From contig JAEYVS010000195.1 in NCBI GenBank assembly GCA_023429265.1, positions 1-25,141 on the forward strand: DNA of 25,141 bases. The letters run 5' to 3'. Source of the DNA: Bacteroidota bacterium. Lineage in GTDB: Bacteria; Bacteroidota; Ignavibacteria; Tepidaquicellales; Tepidaquicellaceae. The translations under genes were made by a program, and so were the position numbers. Positions 14,445-22,892 of the stretch are shown in pieces; position 1 is the first letter of the stretch, and each line of letters starts with the position of its first letter. Below the pieces are notes generated by a model that worked only from the letters and a program-made list of their open reading frames with translations, made no database searches and had not been told where the DNA came from.

Positions 14445-14563
14445 TCGTCAATCCAAATCACAATCACCATTGATTATTAATAACTTAAACACCTTTTTGT
14501 ATAGATGCGCTATCTATCCTTTTTTTGTTTGCTTCTTACACCCTCCCCTTGGTATATTTGTAT
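14445..14563. repeat. Degenerate 118-bp direct repeat, copy B
   Basis: This is the second copy of the repeat at 13847-13964, with the same order and spacing of landmarks. It ends in TTTG (14528-14531), 21 nt, TATATTTG (14553-14560), close to the Bacteroidetes promoter pattern TTTG-N19-21-TAnnTTTG. A transcript from here would run towards the comEA-like gene 300 bp downstream. Confidence 0.55.
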
Positions 14564-14861
14564 AGTAAAAATTCAGTAACTATCATTTTCTTTAAACTTT
14601 TAAAGCCAAACTACCAAATGACAAACAAAACTTTCATACAGTTGAATTCGCAGGAATTAGCTTAACAATTCGTGGAATTAGTGAAATTCGTGGCAAAGGA
14701 TTTTAAAACAACTCAGGAAGGTTGCTTAAGCAAACTCCTGTTTTTCCAAACCAAAATTCTTTACAAAAAACTAAAAACTTTTAAACATCTATAAAAACAA
14801 CCAAACCTTAAAACCCGATTTTTAAGGCTTATTAAACAAATTTTTTAATTATTTTTCATTA

Positions 14862-15266
14862 ATGAAATTTTCCTTTCAAAATATAGGCTTTACTAAAAGA
14901 GAAGGACACATCCTGATCCTCGCGTTATCCGTCCTGACAATAGGCTTTTGCGTAAAGTACTATAATAACATCTTCGGCTCGGGTAATAAACCTTATGATT
15001 TCACTCAGTCCGACCTGACATTCATAGAGAAAAGCAATACCGACCCTACCCCTGATGCCGTCAAAGAATTGACCACTATTAACATTAATACTGCGGGAGT
15101 TGACGAGATCGTAGTGCTCGACGGGATTGGTCCGTCACTCGCCGAGGAGATTATCTCCTACCGTGAAAAAGCGGGACCTTTCAAAAAGCCGGAGGACATT
15201 ATGAAGGTAAAAGGCATAGGAAAGGGAAAATTTGAAAAGATTAAGAACAAAATAAAAACAGAATAA
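14862..15266 (+). CDS. ComEA-like helix-hairpin-helix DNA-binding protein
   Basis: The product is 134 residues: one membrane segment (about 18-35), a linker, then a ComEA-type tandem helix-hairpin-helix domain (about 70-132) beginning NINTAGVDEIVVLDGIGP and containing the second hairpin VKGIGKGKF. In transformable bacteria ComEA binds incoming double-stranded DNA on the outside of the inner membrane. The single N-terminal anchor and this domain fit that role, though short HhH proteins of this kind are also present in bacteria not known to be competent. A PilM-like gene starts one base after its stop, which supports a link with a type IV pilus or DNA uptake system. Confidence 0.85.
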   Translation: MKFSFQNIGFTKREGHILILALSVLTIGFCVKYYNNIFGSGNKPYDFTQSDLTFIEKSNTDPTPDAVKELTTININTAGVDEIVVLDGIGPSLAEEIISYREKAGPFKKPEDIMKVKGIGKGKFEKIKNKIKTE

Positions 15267-15267
15267 A

Positions 15268-16182
15268 TTGAATTCACTCGCGATAGGATTTTCAGGAAAC
15301 AGCATCAGGATTGTTGGAATATCAAAGGAAAAGCAGTTATTGCACATCTCCGAACTCGAAACCGACTTTGACTTTGACAATGAAATACTCGAGCATTCCT
15401 CCGATGAGCATCTGATCTCTGAGATAGCCTCTGTCATTTCAGGTAATCTAAAAAAAATAAATAACATCCGGGAATATAACGCGTGTCTTTCTCTCAGTCC
15501 GCTGCAGGTTTTTACCAATACCATACCCCTGGAAATGGAAACCGGTGAGCAGACCATATCGTCTAATATACTCTGGGACCTCTCGATGTATTATCCCCGC
15601 GAGTATGAAAATTTTAACGTAAACTATTACCGCCTGGGACAAATATATCCCGACGATAACGTGTATGATGTCCTGGTACTGGGCATAAACAAGGATGTTT
15701 TAAACTTTTACGAAGCTGTCTTTGAGGAGTGCGGGCTAAATCTTTCTTTCGTCGATTCCGACCATCTGGCAATTCCTGAATTCATTAATGAATTTTCTCC
15801 GGGTAAGGAAAATTTCGTCTCTCTCGGTTTAAAGCCCGGAAGACTGGATATCTCCCTTAATAAAAATGATGCAGTGTTATATTACAGTTACGCCTCAACC
15901 GGTGAATTTGATTTTAAGACTGAGCTCGATAAAGAACTAAGAGAGCTTGAGCTAAAGGAGGGTTTCGAAGGTTTGAATGACATATACATTTATGGGGAAA
16001 GCCTCCTCGAATCTGTAAAGGAATATCTTGAACAAAAGTACCCTGCAGTAAATGTAAACATCCTCGACCCGTTCAAAAATTTCAACGCGGGAGAGTTTTC
16101 TGAAGGCATACTGCATTTTAGTTCTGCCGCGAGATTTGTACCGCTCTTCGGGCTTGCGCTTAAGGGGCTCCGGAAGGGATGA
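15268..16182 (+). CDS. PilM-like actin-fold protein
   Basis: The 304-residue product resembles the PilM/FtsA-like actin-fold ATPases of type IV pilus assembly. It opens with a strand-turn LAIGFSGNSIRIVG, has a middle VYDVLVLGINKDVLNFYEAVFEECGL followed by the SFVDSDHLAI strand typical of PilM, a second FVSLGLKPGRLDISL strand pair, and ends FVPLFGLALKGL, the usual PilM C-terminus. The ATP-binding motifs are weak, so nucleotide binding is uncertain. The start is TTG at 15268, one base after the upstream stop; no better start lies nearby. Its last four bases overlap the rsmD start (ATGA), so translation is probably coupled. Other pilus genes are not in the window. Assignment is by pattern, not by close similarity. 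Confidence 0.65.
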   Translation: MNSLAIGFSGNSIRIVGISKEKQLLHISELETDFDFDNEILEHSSDEHLISEIASVISGNLKKINNIREYNACLSLSPLQVFTNTIPLEMETGEQTISSNILWDLSMYYPREYENFNVNYYRLGQIYPDDNVYDVLVLGINKDVLNFYEAVFEECGLNLSFVDSDHLAIPEFINEFSPGKENFVSLGLKPGRLDISLNKNDAVLYYSYASTGEFDFKTELDKELRELELKEGFEGLNDIYIYGESLLESVKEYLEQKYPAVNVNILDPFKNFNAGEFSEGILHFSSAARFVPLFGLALKGLRKG

Positions 16183-16682
16183 GAGTTATCTCGGGTATTT
16201 ACAAAGGAAGGAAACTGAAATCTCCTCCTAAAAACGCAAATGTACGCCCAACTACAGACAGGGTAAAAGAAACACTGTTTAATATTCTGGCAAACAGGGT
16301 TGATTTTGAGGAGTTGAAAATACTCGACCTATTCAGCGGAACCGGTGCATTTGGCATAGAATGTCTCTCCAGAGGCTCAGTGGACGTTACATTTGTGGAT
16401 AAGGACATCAGGCTGACGAAGGAAAATCTCGAACTGGTAAAAGCCCCCGAATGCAGTGTAATTAAAGGAGATGCCATATCCTTTTTAAAGAATGCGGATG
16501 ATACTTATGACATAATCTTTGCGGATCCGCCTTATGATTTTGACAGCTATGAAAACCTCATACAGGAAGCAGTAAGATTTACAAAATTATTTGTCCTCGA
16601 GCATTCTTCGAAAACCGCTTTTGAAGATGCGTTTCTCAGAAAGGACTTTGGAGATACATCGATATCATTTTTTACAAATTAA
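16179..16682 (+). CDS. rsmD: 16S rRNA (guanine(966)-N(2))-methyltransferase RsmD
   Basis: The product is 167 residues, slightly short for the family (about 180-200). The N-terminus MRVISGIYKGRKL and the segment VRPTTDRVKETLFNIL are diagnostic of RsmD. The SAM-binding motif is DLFSGTGAFGIECLSRG (from Asp50), and the catalytic DPPY is at residues 116-119. It methylates G966 of 16S rRNA during small-subunit assembly. The ATG overlaps the preceding stop by four bases, and coaD follows 12 bp later; an rsmD-coaD pair is a common bacterial arrangement. Confidence 0.95.
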   Translation: MRVISGIYKGRKLKSPPKNANVRPTTDRVKETLFNILANRVDFEELKILDLFSGTGAFGIECLSRGSVDVTFVDKDIRLTKENLELVKAPECSVIKGDAISFLKNADDTYDIIFADPPYDFDSYENLIQEAVRFTKLFVLEHSSKTAFEDAFLRKDFGDTSISFFTN

Positions 16683-16694
16683 ACACTTATACTT

Positions 16695-17180
16695 ATGTCC
16701 GGCACTATAGCAGTTTACCCCGGTACCTTTGACCCCATCACCAATGGTCATCTCGATATAATAGAAAGAGCATCATCGCTCTTTGATAAAGTCATCGTGA
16801 CGGTTGCATTAAACTCCGGCAAAGAACCTCTCTTCTCAAAAGAAGAACGGAAGGATATGATTGAAAATGTTACAGCTGGATTTGATAATATCGAAGTAGA
16901 TATTTTTGACGGTCTTTTGGTGGACTATACACAAAAAAAGAAAGCCTCCGTTATTATCAGAGGCTTACGCGCAATTTCTGACTTTGAATATGAATTCCAG
17001 ATGTCTCTTACAAACCGGAAACTATCTCCGGACATCACCACTATTTTCCTGATGCCAAACGAAAAATATACTTATCTGAATTCCTCCCTCATACGTGAGC
17101 TCTCAAAGTTTGATGCGGATATCACGGATTTCGTTCCGGAATATGTTCGTTCAAAGCTCCGGGAGAAATTCTCTCATTAA
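16695..17180 (+). CDS. coaD: Phosphopantetheine adenylyltransferase
   Basis: The product is 161 residues, the standard size. It joins AMP to 4'-phosphopantetheine, the fourth step of coenzyme A synthesis. The nucleotidyltransferase signature YPGTFDPITNGHLDII includes the T/HxGH motif as TNGH (16-19). RGLRAISDFEYEFQM and the later NSSLIREL, equivalent to the family's SSxxRE/KE motif, are present. Its stop codon shares bases with the stop of the convergent gene on the other strand (17177-17180), so there is no spacer and no bidirectional terminator between the two. Confidence 0.97.
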   Translation: MSGTIAVYPGTFDPITNGHLDIIERASSLFDKVIVTVALNSGKEPLFSKEERKDMIENVTAGFDNIEVDIFDGLLVDYTQKKKASVIIRGLRAISDFEYEFQMSLTNRKLSPDITTIFLMPNEKYTYLNSSLIRELSKFDADITDFVPEYVRSKLREKFSH

Positions 17181-17668
17181 AGCACGGTGGAAAGATCGGT
17201 AGTTGAGTACATCCCATCCCTGAAATAGATAAGGATGCTGCTAAAATCCCCGTCATCCACATACCCCGGGAAACTGCTTGATTCTACTCCATTATACTTA
17301 AACTTTATCACGTTACCGTCAGACGTTAGAAAAGCGTGCGTAGGGTAGCTGGTAAGCCCCAAAACCTTTGCCAGTTCAGCTGCTTTATACTCCTTGCCAT
17401 TATAGCTGTATGTTTCATTGCCCGTTGGATTCAGCTTTACATAAATGAATGATCCCATCAGGCTCTGTACATCCGGATTTTGGTAAACTTCATCCATCTT
17501 CTGTGACCACTTATCGCTTTCCGAGTAGATGTTCACTATAATCATTTTGTTTTGGGATTTAGCCGCGGCAAGGCCATCATTAAAGTTATAAACTGTCTGT
17601 GCATTGGCAGCTGCGCCCCAGGCAAAAAATAATCCTCCAAGTAATAATCCAAAAATTAATTTTCTCAT
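17177..17668 (-). CDS. Secreted thioredoxin-fold protein lacking the CxxC motif
   Basis: The product is 163 residues. A signal peptide (1-23, ending ANAQ) is followed by a thioredoxin-like fold: KMIIVNIYSESDKWSQKMDE is the strand and helix that normally carry CxxC, then PDVQSLMGSFIYVKLNP, and LTSYPTHAFLTSDG supplies the cis-Pro loop. The expected WCxxC has been replaced by SDKW, and there is no cysteine in the mature chain. It therefore cannot do thiol-disulphide exchange and may be a chaperone-like or binding domain. An AAGGA ribosome-binding site precedes the ATG. It converges with coaD and shares stop-codon bases. It may be transcribed on its own from the 131-bp gap after uppP. Confidence 0.8.
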   Translation of the reverse strand: MRKLIFGLLLGGLFFAWGAAANAQTVYNFNDGLAAAKSQNKMIIVNIYSESDKWSQKMDEVYQNPDVQSLMGSFIYVKLNPTGNETYSYNGKEYKAAELAKVLGLTSYPTHAFLTSDGNVIKFKYNGVESSSFPGYVDDGDFSSILIYFRDGMYSTTDLSTVL

Positions 17669-17799
17669 TTTATTTATCCTTTTTCTACTACTTGTAAATT
17701 AAACTATGGTGAGCGTGAATAAGTTCTATGTATATTTAAAGAAAATCCATTGTAAATTCAATACAAATAGAACCTTAAAAAACCTATAAAATGAGGAGT

Positions 17800-18633
17800 T
17801 TATTCTAAATTGGACAGTACACCTTGTGCCAGAAGTGTTAAAATCGTGATTCCGAGCAGTATCCTGTAGATAATAAAAACGAGGTTGGAGTGAGTTTTCA
17901 GATACCTGATGAGAAAAGCAATAGCGGCATATCCTACTACAGCAGACACAGCCGTCGCCACAAGCATCATAACCAGGTCCTCCTTTAATAGCTGCTCCCT
18001 CTCGGAATACAGCTCATAGAGACCGCTGAGCCCTATAGCGGGAATGCTCAAAAGAAATGAATATCTTGCGGTAACGTCACGTTTTAGACCGCGAAATAAC
18101 CCTGCAGTAATAGTAACCCCGCTCCTTGAGCTTCCGGGTATCAATGCAAGCGCCTGCGCCAGTCCGATTATAATACCGTCCTTTACTGTAATGTCTTCGA
18201 AATTCTTTGTACGGGTCCCCTTCTTTTCTGCCAGGAATAAAACTATGGCTAATAAAATGAGAGATGAGCTTATGACGTACAGGCCGCGGGCATCCCCCTC
18301 AATAAATCCTTTGAATAGCAGGCCGCATATGCCAATGGGAATGGTGCCGATAGTTATAAGAAGAAATATCCTGGATTCAGGATTTTGGATCAGATCTTTT
18401 TTACCCAGTGAAGCAATAAAACCCCTGGTCAGATTTACAATGTCTTTTCGGAAGTATATCAGGGTAGAGAGCAATGTACCCATCTGGATGACTGCACTGA
18501 ATGCAGCACCTTCATCTTTCCACCCAAGCAGGGCAGGAACAACACGCAGATGAGCAGTGCTGCTGATTGGGATAAACTCCGTCAATCCCTGCACAGCGCC
18601 AAACACAATTGCTTTGATTATTTCTTCCATCAA
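17800..18633 (-). CDS. uppP: Undecaprenyl-diphosphatase UppP/BacA
   Basis: The product is 277 residues with about eight membrane segments, normal for the family. It dephosphorylates undecaprenyl diphosphate to recycle the lipid carrier for peptidoglycan and other wall polymers, and overproduction gives bacitracin resistance in other bacteria. The (E/Q)xxxE motif is QGLTE (Gln15, Glu19), followed by PISSTAH with the catalytic His28. The second motif is PGSSRSG, whose Arg is catalytic. Two adjacent ATGs start the frame. It begins 10 bp after the outer-membrane protein gene and is probably the last gene of the replication/envelope operon on this strand. Confidence 0.96.
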   Translation of the reverse strand: MMEEIIKAIVFGAVQGLTEFIPISSTAHLRVVPALLGWKDEGAAFSAVIQMGTLLSTLIYFRKDIVNLTRGFIASLGKKDLIQNPESRIFLLITIGTIPIGICGLLFKGFIEGDARGLYVISSSLILLAIVLFLAEKKGTRTKNFEDITVKDGIIIGLAQALALIPGSSRSGVTITAGLFRGLKRDVTARYSFLLSIPAIGLSGLYELYSEREQLLKEDLVMMLVATAVSAVVGYAAIAFLIRYLKTHSNLVFIIYRILLGITILTLLAQGVLSNLE

Positions 18634-18643
18634 GGTAAGAAAA

Positions 18644-19351
18644 TTAGAAGATGAAGATTTCCATGCCGAGCCTTATCCCCGCGCCAAGACTTTCCGTGCT
18701 CACACTTTCTACTGATGTACTGGAAAGCTTTACGCCGTTATTATCCTCGAGGTCACCGGTAAATGTTTTAAATGCGTAAAGACTGAGATATCCGGCGACG
18801 TTTTTACTGATCTGGAGATTAGCGATTCCCTCGCTCATTATCCCCATGCCTGTTGCGCTGTATTCGGATTGCGCTCCGAATTTTTTAGCAGTAAAATTAG
18901 ATACAATATAACCAGCTCCAGCACCGATCTTTATAAAGCTGTGCTCCTGCGGAATAATATAGTTAACCAACAAATACGGCTGATGGTTAACATAAGAGTA
19001 ATCATAATTTGGAAACCTGTCGTTGACAAACGATTTTGTAAGGAAGGAATACTGCCCTTTCACGGATACATTCTTTGAAAGCTGGTATTCTATCCCTGAA
19101 AAGAATTCAAGACCTCCTTCAAAAGTCGAGAATCTTTCGTCAGGATTGATATTATTGTAAAATTCAATGTCACTCTCAATAAATCTCAGCAGTGAAGGAT
19201 TATTGCTGTAGTTTGCGCCCATCCCAAAAGAGAATGAAATATAATCATTCCCGGCGTTCAAAACTTTAAATGAAGTTGGAGTATTTATCTGTCCCCTGGC
19301 ACTTACTGCTGTGAATAAAAAAATAATTACAAGGATTGCTCTTATCTTCAC
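18644..19351 (-). CDS. Outer-membrane beta-barrel protein
   Basis: The 235-residue product has a signal peptide (about 1-20, ending ARGQ) and a series of amphipathic beta strands with Gly/aromatic patterns (YISFSFGMGANYS, FFSGIEYQLSKNVSVKGQYSF, GAGAGYIVSNF), ending GMEIFIF with the C-terminal Phe expected of BAM substrates. It fits the porin-like OMP_b-brl class. It starts 18 bp after gyrB and ends 10 bp before uppP. Its position suggests co-transcription with them rather than a related function. The specific role is unknown; it is not similar by eye to the barrel pair at 7-8.7 kb. Confidence 0.82.
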   Translation of the reverse strand: MKIRAILVIIFLFTAVSARGQINTPTSFKVLNAGNDYISFSFGMGANYSNNPSLLRFIESDIEFYNNINPDERFSTFEGGLEFFSGIEYQLSKNVSVKGQYSFLTKSFVNDRFPNYDYSYVNHQPYLLVNYIIPQEHSFIKIGAGAGYIVSNFTAKKFGAQSEYSATGMGIMSEGIANLQISKNVAGYLSLYAFKTFTGDLEDNNGVKLSSTSVESVSTESLGAGIRLGMEIFIF

Positions 19352-19369
19352 AATGAAATATTTTAATTA

Positions 19370-21379
19370 TTAAGCATCTATATTTGCGTAACGGGCGTTT
19401 TCCTCTATGAATTTCCTTCTTGGTTCCACTTCCTCGCCCATCAATGTTCTGAATATCTTATCGGCTGCGGCAGCATTCTCGTTTGTTACCAGTACGATTG
19501 TTCTTGTTTCAGGATTCATTGTAGTTGCCCATAGCTGCTCGGGATTCATCTCACCTAAACCTTTAAATCTCGATATTGCAACCTTTGTACCTTTTGGTGT
19601 TTTTACTTCAGTTGCGCCCTCCTCATTGCCGGCTTCTTCTTCGATGTCTTCGTCCGCTCCTACAATGGATTTCTTATCGACCTTCATTGATTTAAGGATC
19701 GAGTCTCTTTCTGCTTCATCATATGCGTAATGCTCCTGGCTTCCCTTCTTTATCTTATATAAGGGCGGCTGTGCAATATAAAGTTTCCCCGACTCGATAA
19801 TTTCCTTCATATGCCTGTAGAAGAAAGTAAGGAGAAGAGTTCTAATGTGCGAACCGTCTACGTCAGCGTCACACATAAGGATAATTTTTCCATACCGCAC
19901 TTTGGATTCGTCAAACTCCTCGGAATTTCCTATCCCAGCTCCTATTGCAGTAATGATGGACTTTATTTCCTCGTTCATCAGTATCTTATTAATACGGGCC
20001 TTTTCTACATTCAAAATTTTACCTTTCAATGGAAGAATCGCCTGGAATCTTCTGTCCCTGCCCTGTTTTGCCGATCCACCTGCAGAGTCACCCTCAACAA
20101 GATATATTTCACATTGTGCGGGATCCGTTATGGAGCAGTCGGCTAATTTACCCGGCAGTCCGCCAATATCCAACGCATTCTTTCGTCTTGCAAGCTCTCT
20201 TGCCTTTCTTGCAGCCATCCTGGCTTCCGCGGCAGAGATACATTTTTCGAGTATCTTCTTTGCTACAGATGGATTTTCTTCAAGATAATTTCCCAGCTGC
20301 TCACCTGTGATCGACTGTACAATACCTTTCACTTCGCTGTTTCCGAGCTTGGTCTTGGTCTGCCCTTCGAACTGCGGCTCAGGCACTTTGGCATTAATTA
20401 TAGCCGTTATTCCTTCCCTGAAATCATCACCGGTCAGTGTCAGGTCTTTCTTGATGATATTATTCTTAATACCGAAATTATTCAGAGTCCTCGTCAGCGC
20501 TGCTTTAAAGCCTTCCAGGTGTGTACCGCCTTCGTGAGTATTAATGTTATTCACGAAGGAGTTAATGTTATCATTGTATGATAAATTATACTGGAATGCA
20601 ATTTCAACCTGGATATTCTCTCTTTCACCTTCGATAAATATCGGCTTACCGCTGATGGATTTTTCACCTTCATCGAGATATTTAACAAAATCGACAATAC
20701 CGCCTTTGAAATGGAATTTTTCTTCTTTGCCGCTTTCCTCTTCTTTAATGGAAATGGTGATTCCCTTATTAAGGTAAGCAAGCTCCCTGAGGCGGGCCTC
20801 CAGTGTGGAAAATTTAAACTCGATGATCTTGAAGATCTCATTATCCGGCATAAAGGTCACCCTGGTACCGGTCTTTGCTTTCACTTTACCTATTACTTTT
20901 ACCTTGCCGGTGGGGACTCCTCTTTCATATCTCTGCTTGAATATTTCACCATTCCTGTAAACTTCCACTTCAAGCCATTCACTCAGAGCATTCACAACCG
21001 ATACACCCACACCGTGCAAACCTCCGGATACCTTGTATGTATTTCGATCAAATTTTCCCCCTGCGTTAAGCTGTGTCATTACCAGCTCAAGCGTGGATAT
21101 TTTTTCCGTCGGGTGCATTCCCGTCGGGATACCGCGTCCGTTATCTTCCACTGTGATCGAGCCGTCTTTATTCATCTCCAGCTTGATATTGTCACAATGC
21201 CCTGCCAATGCCTCATCGATGGCATTGTCGATCACCTCGTAAACCAGGTGATGAAGACCACGCGAAGATACATCCCCTATGTACATCGCGGGACGTTTCC
21301 TTACGTGCTCCATCCCTTTCAGGACCTTAATATCACTCTCTTTATACTGATTACTGCTTGTCGCTTTATCTTTTGCCAT
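19370..21379 (-). CDS. gyrB: DNA gyrase subunit B
   Basis: The product is 669 residues, the length of non-enterobacterial GyrB. It is the ATPase and TOPRIM subunit that supercoils DNA with GyrA. Visible motifs: EVIDNAIDEALAGH and DNGRGIPTGMHP (ATP site), GGLHGVGVSVVNALS (ATP lid), QTKTKLGN (QTK loop), EGDSAGGSAKQGRDRRFQAI (TOPRIM start), DADVDGSHIRTLLLTFFYRHM (metal site) and RFKGLGEMNPEQLW (C-terminal domain). An acidic insert (GADEDIEEEAGNEEGA) lies before the last domain. ParE is an alternative reading, but the gene neighbourhood (dnaN-recF-dciA) and overall pattern favour GyrB. It starts 5 bp after the DUF721 gene. Confidence 0.96.
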   Translation of the reverse strand: MAKDKATSSNQYKESDIKVLKGMEHVRKRPAMYIGDVSSRGLHHLVYEVIDNAIDEALAGHCDNIKLEMNKDGSITVEDNGRGIPTGMHPTEKISTLELVMTQLNAGGKFDRNTYKVSGGLHGVGVSVVNALSEWLEVEVYRNGEIFKQRYERGVPTGKVKVIGKVKAKTGTRVTFMPDNEIFKIIEFKFSTLEARLRELAYLNKGITISIKEEESGKEEKFHFKGGIVDFVKYLDEGEKSISGKPIFIEGERENIQVEIAFQYNLSYNDNINSFVNNINTHEGGTHLEGFKAALTRTLNNFGIKNNIIKKDLTLTGDDFREGITAIINAKVPEPQFEGQTKTKLGNSEVKGIVQSITGEQLGNYLEENPSVAKKILEKCISAAEARMAARKARELARRKNALDIGGLPGKLADCSITDPAQCEIYLVEGDSAGGSAKQGRDRRFQAILPLKGKILNVEKARINKILMNEEIKSIITAIGAGIGNSEEFDESKVRYGKIILMCDADVDGSHIRTLLLTFFYRHMKEIIESGKLYIAQPPLYKIKKGSQEHYAYDEAERDSILKSMKVDKKSIVGADEDIEEEAGNEEGATEVKTPKGTKVAISRFKGLGEMNPEQLWATTMNPETRTIVLVTNENAAAADKIFRTLMGEEVEPRRKFIEENARYANIDA

Positions 21380-21384
21380 GTGTT

Positions 21385-21702
21385 TTACCTGAATACTATT
21401 TCTTTTATAACGTTTTTCTTTAAAACTCTATTTAGGTTTTCTATTATTTCTTCTTTTCTGAGAGAAAGCTCGTATCTCCATACTGCGTTCTCCGCCTTTA
21501 CAAAAAGTTTTGTGTGTCTTATCCCCTCCGGTGTTGAGTGGTTTGCTATGGATTCCCCTACACATTCTTTCCAGGCATCGAAAATCTTCAGCTCCTGCAT
21601 TTTCCCATCCACCCCCATATACTTCAAAAACTCGTCCATCTCATCTTTGAGACTGACGGTTTTATTCATCCTGGTCTTCAGGTCTATCTTCTTATGCATC
21701 AT
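21385..21702 (-). CDS. DUF721/DciA-like protein
   Basis: The 105-residue product matches the DUF721 pattern between recF and gyrB: a helical N-terminus, FDAWKECVGESIANHSTPEG, then KLFVKAENAVWRYELSLRKEEII. DciA-type proteins in many bacteria load the replicative helicase DnaB; the short form here lacks the longer C-terminal part of some DciA proteins. The ATG overlaps the recF stop (TAATG), so translation is coupled. Family assignment is good; the helicase-loading role is inferred from the family and gene order. Confidence 0.85.
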   Translation of the reverse strand: MMHKKIDLKTRMNKTVSLKDEMDEFLKYMGVDGKMQELKIFDAWKECVGESIANHSTPEGIRHTKLFVKAENAVWRYELSLRKEEIIENLNRVLKKNVIKEIVFR

Positions 21703-22868
21703 TAGACACTTCCTTTTACAACTTTGAAAACGTTTATTTCATCCTCTTTGTACATTTCTTTGATCTTCTGCAGATAATCATCACCCGTAGTCGTCAGAAA
21801 TATCTGCCCGAAATCCTTAAGGTGTGAAATTATCTTTGAAACCCTGCCCGCGTCCAGCTCCGAGAGTATGTCATCCAGCAATAATATAGGGCTCGTCTGT
21901 CTTTTCTCCTTCAAGAAATCAAACTCCGCCAGCTTTAAGGCAACCACAAAAGTTTTGTGTTCGCCCTGCGAGGCATGATTTTTCAGATCGAATACGTCGC
22001 TATGATCTTTTTCGAGCTTAAACATATAATCATCTCTCTGCGGACCAACCAACGCCAAACCTCTGTCCGTTTCATCTTTTCTCCTCATCTCCAGCATATT
22101 CACCAGCTTCTTTTGTATCTCTTCCCTGCTTAGTTCACCTATCCTCTCGTAATCCACTTCCCCGAGCACATCGGAGAAATAATTAATGCTGCAGTAATTA
22201 TCCTCTGCTGTAAGGTATTTAAAATTCTTTTCAAAGTACGCTTTAAACTCCTTAAGAAAATTCAGCCTCTTGTATATCACTTCCATTCCCGTCTCGGCAA
22301 GCTTCTCATTATACGAACTCAGCAGATCTTCCTTATCAGCCGGAGCATACCTGCTGCCCGTTTTCAGAAGCGCATTTTTTAGCTTTACCAGTTTAACCAG
22401 CCTCTTAAGGTTATCCAGGTATATGCTGCTTGTCTGTGATATCAGTATATCAAAGAATCTTCTTCTCTCACCCGGCTGTCCGTATGTGATATTCAGACTA
22501 TGAGGAGAAAGGAAAACCACCGGTATTCTGCCGAATAGTCCGGATGAAAAAGACCGGACCTGCTCTCTATTGAGATGGTATATTTTTTTCCTGGTTGCAA
22601 TATCATAATTCAACACCACAAGGTCTGTATTTTCCAGCTCATTTTCAAATTCACCATTTACAAAGAACTCTTCCGCGCCGAATTTCACGCAATCGGATTC
22701 ACCTGAGCCTATAAAGCTCTTTCCGAATGAAAGAAGCGATATGGCTTCAAGGATGTTAGTTTTCCCGTGGCCGTTATCGCCGTAAATATAATTGAATTTT
22801 CCGTTAAATTGTAATTCAAGTTCAACGTAATTCCTGTAGTTGACAAGTTTGAACTTTCTTAAGATCAA
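21702..22868 (-). CDS. recF: DNA replication/repair protein RecF
   Basis: The product is 388 residues. RecF is an SMC-like ATPase that helps load RecA at gapped DNA with RecO and RecR. Walker A is GDNGHGKT (30-37), after the usual N-terminal strand LVNYRNYVELEL. The ABC signature region is NHASQGEHKTFVVALKLAEF, and Walker B is ILLLDDILSELD. The length and order agree with the family. It starts 24 bp after dnaN and overlaps the DUF721 start by one base, the conserved dnaN-recF-DUF721-gyrB order. Confidence 0.96.
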   Translation of the reverse strand: MILRKFKLVNYRNYVELELQFNGKFNYIYGDNGHGKTNILEAISLLSFGKSFIGSGESDCVKFGAEEFFVNGEFENELENTDLVVLNYDIATRKKIYHLNREQVRSFSSGLFGRIPVVFLSPHSLNITYGQPGERRRFFDILISQTSSIYLDNLKRLVKLVKLKNALLKTGSRYAPADKEDLLSSYNEKLAETGMEVIYKRLNFLKEFKAYFEKNFKYLTAEDNYCSINYFSDVLGEVDYERIGELSREEIQKKLVNMLEMRRKDETDRGLALVGPQRDDYMFKLEKDHSDVFDLKNHASQGEHKTFVVALKLAEFDFLKEKRQTSPILLLDDILSELDAGRVSKIISHLKDFGQIFLTTTGDDYLQKIKEMYKEDEINVFKVVKGSV

Positions 22869-22892
22869 TCTCCACCCTTTGCCCTGATATTA

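Larger units (their letters stand above)
13671..14861. other. 1.2-kb gene-free region rich in palindromic and repeated elements
   Basis: I find no convincing protein gene on either strand here. Instead there are several structured elements, listed separately: a palindrome plus stem (13699-13758), two related 118-bp direct repeats (13847-13964 and 14445-14563), a palindrome (14037-14053), a short dyad AATCACC-GTA-GGTGATT (14154-14170), a 150-nt nested stem-loop element (14184-14333), a 10-bp hairpin (14348-14373) and AATTCGTGG repeats (14645-14693). The last 170 bp before the next gene are AT-rich with no clear signal. Confidence 0.75.

Noticed and set aside
13671..14861. CRISPR array in the repeat-rich gap
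   Set aside because: The repeats are palindromic or present twice only; there is no series of equal repeats with unique spacers and no cas gene.
18044..18553. 169-codon plus-strand open frame opposite uppP
   Set aside because: It is antisense to uppP with all its motifs intact; no ribosome-binding site or recognisable product.
20711..21727. 338-codon plus-strand open frame opposite gyrB
   Set aside because: It lies wholly antisense to a clearly conserved gyrB and the DUF721 gene; the translation shows no family motif and looks like a reverse-strand shadow.
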